Position numbers and translations under genes: made by a program. The notes beneath the pieces were generated by a model. The model saw only the letters and a program-made list of their open reading frames with translations, was not told where the DNA came from and did not search any database. Shown in pieces: positions 51,411 through 60,056 of a stretch of DNA of 60,056 bases (its first letter is position 1; each line of letters begins with the position of its first letter). This DNA is from Lingula anatina (taxonomy: Eukaryota > Brachiopoda > Lingulata > Lingulida > Lingulidae): the NCBI RefSeq assembly GCF_001039355.2, contig NW_019774325.1, positions 390,963 to 451,018 on the forward strand, read 5' to 3'.

Positions 51411-53207
51411 ATGCCGGTGGTAGCCAAATCTGACTACGGCTTCACCACAGACAAAATAAAAGGTAAGAGCCGCCATACATGCAGACTGCAAAGATATTGG
51501 AACACAGTCTAAGACCGTCTGCCTGTGTGTTCTTTTATTTGTTTATATACTGTATAAACAGCCGTGTCACAAATGGGGTATTAAGCACTCTTTGTCTTTG
51601 TTCTTATTCACTTTATTCTTATCATTTCTTTGTTTTTTATATTATCTTTTAATTTTTTCTCATTTTTTTCTCCTCTGTAAATATAAGACCTATGGCTACC
51701 ACTTGTTTTCCTTCAAGGGCCTTATAATAATATTTGATAGTCGAGAAAGACAATGTTTGACGTGTGTGAGTATCTCAGACTGCACCGGAGACAAACGATC
51801 GAACTGCTATGATTGCAGAAAATACGTTTTCGAAGATTCTGTTGTCTTGTTGATTAAGATCATGCGGATTGCAATGTCTGATCTGAAGAGGTTTTTCTAA
51901 TCATATAAGCCAGTACGTCTTTTCATCGTAGCCAAAAACAATGAACTTCAATGCTCTAATCTGTTGCATAGTTGTTTCTTCTAGAGTTGTTGTTCGTAAA
52001 GCCAACCTTGACCTTATTTGACCTCGACCTTGATCTAATTTAGAGAAATACTCAGATGTCTGAGTACAACAATACGAAAGTCCGATTTTTATCATTCACG
52101 TCCTCAGACCCAACGTGCCTTCTCATATCTTTCCTTTAAAATAATTCATCGAGTTTGAGGACAGACCTTACGCTACTGCTAAGATTTTTCCAATTGGTTT
52201 TTTGCCACCCAAAGCTGAGTTTTGGGTTAAAGATGACTTATTGTTTACAATTATGATTTGAAGAGATTAATCAATGTAAATATTGTGCAGAAAGTCAACT
52301 TTTGTTATGATACAACATGTTCGGCCAAATTTATCTCCCATTCTTCTAGAAAATACTAAAGAGGCATGTCATCCGTACCTATTCTCTGATCAGGCTCATG
52401 TACAACAATTGTTAATTTCCTTTGACGGAGAAGAAACGGATGCCAGCAAGGGACAAAGTAATAGCATCCATAGAAGCAAACTCTTCTCAGTTGTTAAAAG
52501 AAGCTAAATATGACTGCAGCAAGACGTACATTTTACGTGTATGTACAGTAATATATTCAATAATAAATTCATGTGTTATTTGTCACCAAAACGCCTATCG
52601 AAATAAAGACAAACCTGATCACGACAATGTTTAAAATACAGAGTATGTAATCTTCTAACGCTTATTACCAGTAACTCCAGAACACTGGCGGAGCAAATCG
52701 TACAATTATATGGAGATTTAATAAAACTGACAGAAAACGTTCCATGATCCTGTCTTTGAAGCCCCTTGGGTCGTCCCATTGCTCGGATTTATCTAAAAAC
52801 ACCAAACTAAATTGACATTTTTTCGAATTATTGATAATAAATGCCAAGGATGAAACACATTCTGTTGAATTCAGCCTTTTATATGGACGTTCATCGCTCT
52901 TCAGGTCTTGGATACTGCTTTCAAAAGACACTAATGATATAAACATGCCATAACTCTGATAGATTTTGTTCAATAAAGTCGTATTCGTGTTGCAAAACAT
53001 AACCTAAATTTCCAATGGGGTTTTCCTCGATTAAAACAAATCTTTTCCGTTGTACACTAATAGAATTTGAAGAGGCTTTCAATGTGTTTGACAAGGACGG
53101 AAATGGGATGATTACCACGGAAGAATTGGGAGAAGTTCTCAGATCGCTCGGCGAACGACCAACATATTTTGAACTCAAGGACGCTATGGAAGCAATGGAC
53201 GGAGATC
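51411..53207 (+). CDS. Calmodulin-like EF-hand protein, partial; exons 51393-51462 and 53064-53207
   Basis: A calcium sensor of the calmodulin/troponin C family. The first exon follows a T-rich TTTTCAG acceptor and has an ATG at 51411 giving [17 protein letters not shown]. It ends in phase 1 at GTAAGA. The next exon (144 bases, phase 1 to phase 1) continues [20 protein letters not shown] then [20 protein letters not shown] and AMEAMDGD, before a GTGAGT donor. The first EF loop [12 protein letters not shown] has all canonical calcium ligands. The second EF-hand is cut at its loop, so further exons are needed; none is recognisable in the remaining 6.8 kb. Because an acceptor precedes the first exon, at least one upstream exon exists. 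The 18 bases before ATG are also open in frame, so that start is not certain. Confidence 0.85.
51463..53063 (+). other. Intron of the EF-hand gene
   Basis: 1601 bases, GTAAGA to TAG. It includes the 35-base duplicate of 50865-50900 near 51509 and, near 52000-52045, several TGACCT-like half-sites. No other exon is seen. Confidence 0.7.
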
Positions 53208-54182
53208 GTGAGTACTTCAGTTATTTATCTTATATTCATCTTATTATATATTTTATATGCATTCATAAAAATCAGAGACTTGTTTTGCGTAAACATGGAT
53301 AGTCAAGGAAGCAATGCATCTACCAATAGCTTAGAACTTGAATAGCAATTTATTTTGCTTCGGTAACTTAATTGATATTCAAAAATTGTGTCCGTAATGT
53401 CGTAATTGACTCGTATTGATATTGTCACTGGTTATGGTTATGTCATGGTAGCATCATGGTTATGTCATGATAACATCACGGTATGTCATGGTTACGTCAT
53501 TGTTATGGCAATGATTGTTTTTATTGATAATAGTTACGATGTACTGGTGCAACCGGACGCGATAAACAGCCGATGGCACGTCCACATTCTCAACGCACCA
53601 AGAAGATCGTAAATTGATATTCGAACTTATATCAAGGGAAAAATAGAGTAGTGTATAAAGACAAGGTTCTATAATGTATTTATGCAATTGGAATACCCCT
53701 TATTATATCTGGAAAGATCTTCCGAGTTCACGTGTTTGATAACCAAACGTGATTTTGTCATTTATTTTAGGCAGCTTATGAAATATCTTCAGTGAATAAA
53801 GGTCATTACTTAATTGTTGTCGGAGATGATTATTACATAACGGTACCCCCTACCAGTACCGCAGTAATTAATCTGTGGACATTTTTGCTGAGGCGACCCC
53901 GTGACTTTGTTAGCCAGATGGGAGCAATTAAATCCGCACGCGTGCTGATGACATTGTGCCCGCTCTGCAGGAGCACAGTGGAAGCTGGGGTTCACACCAA
54001 TGTATTTAGCGTTCGTTACACAACCTGTCTTGTCTGTCTGCTGAAAACAATCACATGGTTTAAAGTACAGTAGCACCCTGAAGTAACAAGCTTTTCATAA
54101 GGGGCTGTTTTTATTGTCACAGATGAGCAATTAACCGTTTTGGTTGCTGTCAAAGGGACTTGGCTTAGGGTCTGTTAAGTGG

Positions 54183-54513
54183 CAGTGCCTGAGCAGTTAT
54201 GTAAATAACAACTAGTCATGCAATTATCATAGATTTCATCACAGGGTTACAGTACAGAGAATAGCCATCTATTTAAGGGAATTGTAACCCTTTATTACAC
54301 AGGGTGGCAGAGAATCAATGTTTATTTATCTATCTATGAATATCACGTGAAAAATCAAACTGTGGCCCTGGTAGAGGACCGGGACGTCGTAAGTGACCGT
54401 GCCTGAGTAGTTATGCAAACAATTGCCAGCCATGTAATCATCCTTGAGATTTCACCACAGGGTCACAGTACAGAGAATAGCCATCTATTTAAGGGTATTG
54501 TAACCCTTTATTA
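54183..54513. repeat. Direct duplication, period about 214 bp
   Basis: GTGCCTGAGCAGTTATG through ACAGTACAGAGAATAGCCAT and TTGTAACCCTTTATTA occurs twice, starting at about 54183 and 54399, with about 100 bases of different sequence between. Confidence 0.8.
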
Positions 54514-55133
54514 TCATCCAGATACCGAAAAGGAGGATTTTCCTGCATCAAATTATTCAATAATGCATCTATCTTTGTGCTGATTTAAAGCCACAAAATA
54601 TCTTCTCGAAAATATAGAATATTTTATCCTGGTATATTTCCTGTTGCAATGTATCAGCACTGGCAACTCAAAGCTTTCATCGTCAGTTTAACACCCTTTT
54701 ATTCTGAGGTGAGAAAGTAATCGTAACTTCATCCCTGAACAAGATTTTATCACAAAAATTGGCAGAGTTGATCACAAATGTATGTGCTACAATCCCCTGC
54801 CGGCATTTTGGTTTAAATACTTTTGTTGTGGAGTTATGAACTAAGGCAATTAATAAAAATCGCTGGCAGGGTTTTGAGGTATTAAATAGTGACATTAAAT
54901 TAGAACGGTTATCGTGGGTAGTCAGGTAAAGGAGCATTATGAGAAACCGATTTTCAGTTTTTGCCCAAAAATCACAGTAATGACGTCACCCGTACGATGA
55001 AATGTGTAAATGTCAATTAATTTAGTTACTGAACACTGGGGATTTATCTATTACCCAAAATAATGTTTTTAGGCTAAAGTAAGGAGTTTTGGTGACAATA
55101 TCCTGAATCAACTGCCAATAGCTTACTTAAAAG

Positions 55134-55272
55134 GCTTAAATCAATTCTGGGTTGGTATCGTGGCTCTTTTGGTTTTATTTGGTTTGACACTGCCTCGATA
55201 ATACGCTTCAAAGTTGTGGTTCAAAAATGACAATCTGCATTTTTCACCTTAGCGCACTCAGTACAACGTTGT
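55134..55272. repeat. Dispersed repeat, copy 2 of an inverted pair
   Basis: CTGGGTTGGTATCGTGGCTC and GTGGTTCAAAAATGACAATC are the reverse complements of segments in 38480-38612. Confidence 0.7.
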
Positions 55273-55739
55273 TTCGACCAATTCTTATTATTACAGTTTA
55301 AGTGCAAGCAGTTCAAATATGAGACTCCTTATTATCTATGGAAAAAATATTCAGAGTTCACGTGCATGAAAACAAAACGTGATGCCACAGTCAGTTATTT
55401 AAGACAGGTTAGGTGAGATCAGCATTCACTTAATTAGTTACTTAATTGCTGTGGGAGGTAATCATTAGATAACGGGTGGTTTACACACCGAGAGAAAGAG
55501 ACAAAGACACAGTTCTAGACTTGTCAGACGCACCTTTCCAATTTCCATTATGAACTCCACGCCAGTTAAAATGGTTCGATTCATCGCAAGCGAATCTTCC
55601 ACATAATATTATGGCTTATGATGTAGTTGTTCGGTTCATTTCTGAGGAAAGTTCAGAATGAGATGACTCCTCCCCACTTCTACTTATTGCCTCGAAGATA
55701 AAAATGGAATAGAAATAAGGAAGATACGTCCAGATACAT

Positions 55740-55741
<2 letters not shown>

Positions 55742-55786
<45 letters not shown>
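55742..55786. repeat. GA dinucleotide microsatellite
   Basis: About 22 GA units followed by a poly-G run. Confidence 0.9.
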
Positions 55787-58700
55787 GGGGGGGGGTTTAC
55801 AGGGCCTAGAATGCGTATAAGTTACCACGTATAGATGCATTCGTCTATTAAAAAATTCGATGCACATAATTCGCAAAAATACACATTTAATGTAGTTGCT
55901 TTATTCGCGTAACCACAAGTGGAATATAATTGCTACAAATGTATTTTTATCGGATTTTGCTGTCATGGCCAGACCCAGGAGAAACTATAACCTCCGTCAA
56001 AAGTTCAGACTTTGATGTAAGAAAAATTTCCGAGAATTCTGCACAAAACCAGTAAAACAAACACTCAATGCGACGTCAAATGCATTGTAAAAACTGAGTC
56101 TCTAAGATAGAGGATAAACATGTGTAAATCATTAGTAACAGGTTCTTACACAACACCAATAAAATCCACGTGACGAAAAAAAATGAATTTAAAAGTTAAC
56201 CTTTAAATTTATGGTTGATCGTATAATTGACAAACGAAAAACACAGTCAAAGTAAGCAGAACTTTTCTGTACACGTAACGTTTTACAGGAAATAATTCAA
56301 CGAAACAATTTATTGTATTTTAAAAGTTTATTGTTACGGCGATAAGTAGATAGACTCCACCCCTTTCCAGATGGTGCATTAGACATACAGTGAAGTAGAC
56401 ATACAGTGATTGGCAGTTAGGCTCCACCCCTTTCCGTCCGCGTGTTGTACATGCAATTTTTTTTCCATCAGAAGAGGGCGGGGAGGCTCCACCCCTCCTA
56501 GACAGAGAATGATACTGGTACTCTTGCACTCAAAGTATGATAGCACTTATTAAAAAAAGAAAGAAAAAAAACTGAAATTGTCATTAGAAACGACTATCGT
56601 CTGACAGCGGGATTTGTGGTGTCTAGAATTTCTCAAATTAACCAGCGAGACGCACGACCTTTTCATCCAACTACATCATTATGGTGCTATTTCTATTTCT
56701 AAGTGGCGTTGTTTTGGGAAATTGCACAAGAATTCGAGTAATGTATCTGCATATCCCAATTATCATTTCGATAATATACCGTAAAGTGAGTCTTAATTAT
56801 CCTTGATAATTAACAGCCGCATGCGTCATTCGTTTAAACCTCGTAAATGGAATTTGCTATATTTAGTCGAGGTTTATAATGAAATAACCGTCATAGAATC
56901 CTGGGAGCTTCATTTCTTGTTTCCCGGTATAATATGTCATCCTGTAGACCTGGGTTTGGAAACCATCTCAAGTCCTTGATGTCAGAACCGTGGTTCGCGG
57001 GCACACGGGACCAGGTGCGTTCTGACGTCGTCGTCTTTGAAGATGACGCGATGATCGCTGTCACCGAAATTACTTTTAATAGGGGGTAACTAATACACTG
57101 TCGTTATTGTGTGAAAATTCATTAAAACTGGACCCCTCTTGACATAAACAAAATTACTTTTATTGTGAGGCAGAAAAGAACGAATAGGTTTATGCCGAGT
57201 TACACGCCTCTTTTGTTGTAATACCTTAGACCAGTGCGTGTTAAGTTCATTTCTTATCCACTCATTGTCCCATCCGTCCAGAATTTGCAAATTGGAAGCT
57301 CAGGGCACGCCAAACATTCAATATTCGATCAGCAAATTAAGGTTCCGAGATCGTGCATCACTGCATCCCACTTTCCTATTTGACCTCTCCTGGAGTTTTC
57401 AAGTAAGAGCCCTCTATCATGCTGACGTCACTGGCGTCCGATTGTTGCACCACACCCAGCTTAGGGTCGGGGTTTTGTTAAGTACACGCAACATTTTGTT
57501 GACTAATCCATCCAACGCGGAAACCATTGAAAACTTACAACCATGCTTCAGTCATCTGGCAGGAAATGCGTCAAAGCTATCGCCGAGACGGAAATTACCT
57601 CTTCACATCTTCGGCCTTTAAAAGGTTGACTGACAGACAAAAACGTTGATTCTGTCGTCCCAGTTCTTACACTGTGGACAGGGGTATCGCTCAGTGCATT
57701 GGTCATATTGCAAAGTCGCAATGCTTTTCATACATGTAACTTATGGTCATGCGTGTATACTTACATGTAAGTACAAGTATGTAGTGTAGAAGCGAGCGAT
57801 TTCCCATTATTGTTCCTATAAAGATACTATTAAAATGAGGCTTATGTACATGACAGTTGCAGGAATATGCATGCATTGAGCATATAATAATGTACCTAAT
57901 GTCTGCTGTAATATAGAAGCCTTGTCTTTGTTTATGGCCAATTGTGTATTGTTCCCATGTTTAAAAATTGTTCACATTCGTTTTTTTTAAATAGAAATCA
58001 GAATACAATTAACACATATCACATTGTCGCTATTAAATCCTGAAGAGTGTCAATGTATCTGCAAAATTGTCGTCATCGATCAGTCTCCTGTTAATCGTGT
58101 CTTATCATTTTGTATTGTATTACACCGGGTAATTGAGGTTTTACATACTCTAATAGAGAGGTCGTTAACCAGTTTTTTTTGTCCCATTTGCAAGACCGAT
58201 GAATTAACCTTCGATTCTGAGAGCTTAAAAATCTGAATTATCTGGGTTAAATATCAAGCAAACATGTTATCTGAACCATCTGAAAATATCTTAAGTATAC
58301 ATCGTTGCTCTGCCTTCTGAGTAGCTCAAAGTGCAGGGATCCATGCTACACGTAAACATAGCGATCAGTTCCATGCTACAAAAGCCATGGGACTTTGCCG
58401 ATAATGTCATCTGGATTGTCTGTTGGTGGCTGTCACTGACCTTTATGTAACTTGATGAAAGGGAATACGTTTTCAAGCCTCAGTTTCTATTGAAAGTAAT
58501 TGTTCCCTGTAATGTTTTGAAATAAAATCCAGAATTATTACCGAGTCGTGTGATATTCGGCAGATATTTTGGTTTAATGGTATTCAGCAAAGCTTCTTTA
58601 TGCTGAACACAGAATTCCTCGGAGAGAAATGGACCAAATGGCGCGCATTTGGGACTTAAATTTGAGAATTGTTTTTCAGACAGAGGCAAGCGTTTTCTTT

Positions 58701-59584
58701 GAGGCGTGTAATGCAATAAGTGTCCCGTGTTGTTCAATTTTATTCGTTTTGTTTCGCTTCCTTGAAATGTTTTCATTGCTTAATTTGTGAATTCTTAGGC
58801 GATGTTGCAATTGGTTGATATCTCTCTGCCGCTCTTGTTGTTATGTGATCCTTTCCCTTTTGTCCCCGGTTGCGTGAAGCAATTACAGGCTGTTTACAAT
58901 GATTGCTTGTTTACAATACCGCGGTAACAATTTCTGATACAGTAAAGGGCACTGACTGATTAAACACACGCGCGACACAGCCACAGTAACTGTCCTTTTC
59001 AGTTTTACGAATTTTACATAATTAATAACTGATATTACTGTAGTATGATACAACATGAGGTGACGTTGCTTTCTGTCCAAATTGCATCATTTGGCACAAG
59101 CCAAATAGTATGTTGTTGTGCTTTATTTCTTTGTTATCCAAGCCAAAATCGTTTAGCTTATGATTAAGCAGCGTTCTTCTGAATTAAAACAATTCTCTGG
59201 GCTGATGACAGTACACTACTAGTGCTAATGCGTGCATCAAGAGCTTTTCGTGGAATTTTGATTAGCCGTAACGTTACATACGATAAAAGTCGTTCGCTCC
59301 AGAGCAAGATTACTGAGAATTCAAATATCGGGGGTGGGCAGACTGTGCCCTGGGTCGCTAACTAGCCGCCGGCCAATCCTTTGATGAATTCTCCCGTGTA
59401 TTAAGTTGACTACCGCACATCAATTTTCCCGGAGTGTTTACCAAGAATGATCCTTATTATGACTACAGAAATGAGAAATGGAGATATTTTTGGCATAAAC
59501 GGTTCTTAATTTTGTTATTAGTGAGGACGCACAGTTTACTTCATTGGCCTGGATTTGATTATTCTGCTGGAAGGGTTCGTATCA
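55787..59584. other. Intergenic or intronic DNA
   Basis: Three CTCCACCCCT motifs at 56355, 56430 and 56488 (approximately), with a duplicated AGACATACAGTGA between the first two. No gene is recognised. The 127-codon open frame at 57238-57621 has no family features. Confidence 0.45.
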
Positions 59585-59660
59585 AACATGGCGGCTGTCC
59601 CAGTGGAAGGCACCGGAAGTCACGTGGACGGGTTGTGTGTTTGGCATCGTGGAAGGCACG
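59585..59660 (+). promoter_or_regulatory. Promoter-like cluster: YY1, ETS and E-box motifs
   Basis: AACATGGCGGC (59585-59595) matches the YY1 consensus, ACCGGAAGT (59612-59620) the ETS consensus, and it abuts TCACGTG, a USF/MYC-type E-box. A second CACGTG follows at about 59656. This combination is typical of housekeeping start sites in animals. An ATG within the YY1 site opens 27 codons (MAAVPVEGTGSHVDG...) before TAA. Confidence 0.4.
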
Positions 59661-60056
59661 TGGAGATTTAAAAAAGATATTCAAATGTGGGGGGGGAGAG
59701 GGGATACACCTAGATATATCCACTGTTCACCTTGGTTGTTTTTCCTATATACTGGTAACTAATAAAAAAAAATGATAATATCAAATATTCTTCCGATTTT
59801 ACCTCCATTATCTATATTATATCCATTAGCAGACTTATCAGCCTAAGCACTGGAGGGTCAGAATTTATTATTATACTAACTATTCTTTTTTTGGGGGGGG
59901 GAGGGGGGATGCTGAGCAGAGCATGAGGAATGTAGCTTACATGTATTTATGAGGAGAGATTTGCTGTTTTGTAGGATCCAGATATGCGTGCTTTTGTCTC
60001 GTTTTGATGGAAAACTGGTTTTAGGAGGAAGTTTATTGAATTGATGGGGGGGGGGG
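59661..60056. other. Window end with poly-G tracts
   Basis: Poly-G runs at about 59689, 59894-59907 and at the final bases. No gene. Confidence 0.6.

Larger units (their letters stand above)
53208..55741. other. Downstream part of the EF-hand gene: intronic or intergenic repeats
   Basis: A 24-base minisatellite (ATGGTTATGTCATGRTARC) at about 53430-53505. Repeat pair 53690-53850 and 55318-55475. A duplicated block 54183-54298 and 54399-54513. A motif shared with 34700-34790. Inverted dispersed copy at 55134-55272. No exon recognised. Confidence 0.55.

Noticed and set aside
57238-57621. A 127-codon open frame
   Set aside because: No domain, signal or homology could be recognised, and no splice or promoter context supports it.

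Overview
The window is animal nuclear DNA, most likely from a mollusc and plausibly a bivalve. The evidence is spliced GT-AG genes, an actin whose residues look like molluscan or muscle-type invertebrate actin, a single-exon Toll-like receptor, a tandemly duplicated class A GPCR, and a dense load of short inverted-terminal-repeat elements and microsatellites. The species call is inference from gene style only. Nothing prokaryotic is present.

Layout. 1-7.5 kb: two tandem two-exon rhodopsin-like GPCR paralogues on + (1030-3048 and 4648-7056), each in a duplicated unit of about 3.75 kb that starts at a poly-C tract. 7.5-12.5 kb: a broken histone H2B relic (8278-8438) among mobile-element relics. 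12.6-15.4 kb: an intact 930-residue TLR on -. 18.4-27.9 kb: an actin locus on +, with exon 2 at 26495-27499 and three near-identical copies of exon 1 (19278, 20913, 23228). The joins are single N bases beside poly-G runs, and copy A is a mosaic of copies B and C, so the triplication is probably an assembly product of two haplotypes. 28-51 kb: mostly intergenic DNA with nested hAT-like MITEs, other inverted-repeat families, a minisatellite holding a 295-base gap, AT/CT/CA microsatellites, a possible orphan terminal exon (about 32775-32826) and a tRNA-like sequence (50267-50347, -). 51.4-53.2 kb: two exons of a calmodulin-like EF-hand gene on +, with the rest not found in the window. 59.6 kb: a promoter-like cluster of YY1, ETS and E-box motifs.

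The genes do not form an obvious pathway. They are a neuropeptide-type receptor pair, an innate immune receptor, a cytoskeletal gene and a calcium sensor. The most informative structure is the repeat history. One MITE inserted only into the intron of GPCR-B and another only upstream of GPCR-A, so both insertions postdate the GPCR duplication. A hAT-type MITE is nested inside another copy with a perfect 8-bp target duplication. The TLR carries an in-frame 93-bp tandem duplication in its membrane-proximal cysteine cap. I see no clearly new biological system. The strongest candidates for follow-up are the GPCR pair and the altered TLR juxtamembrane region.
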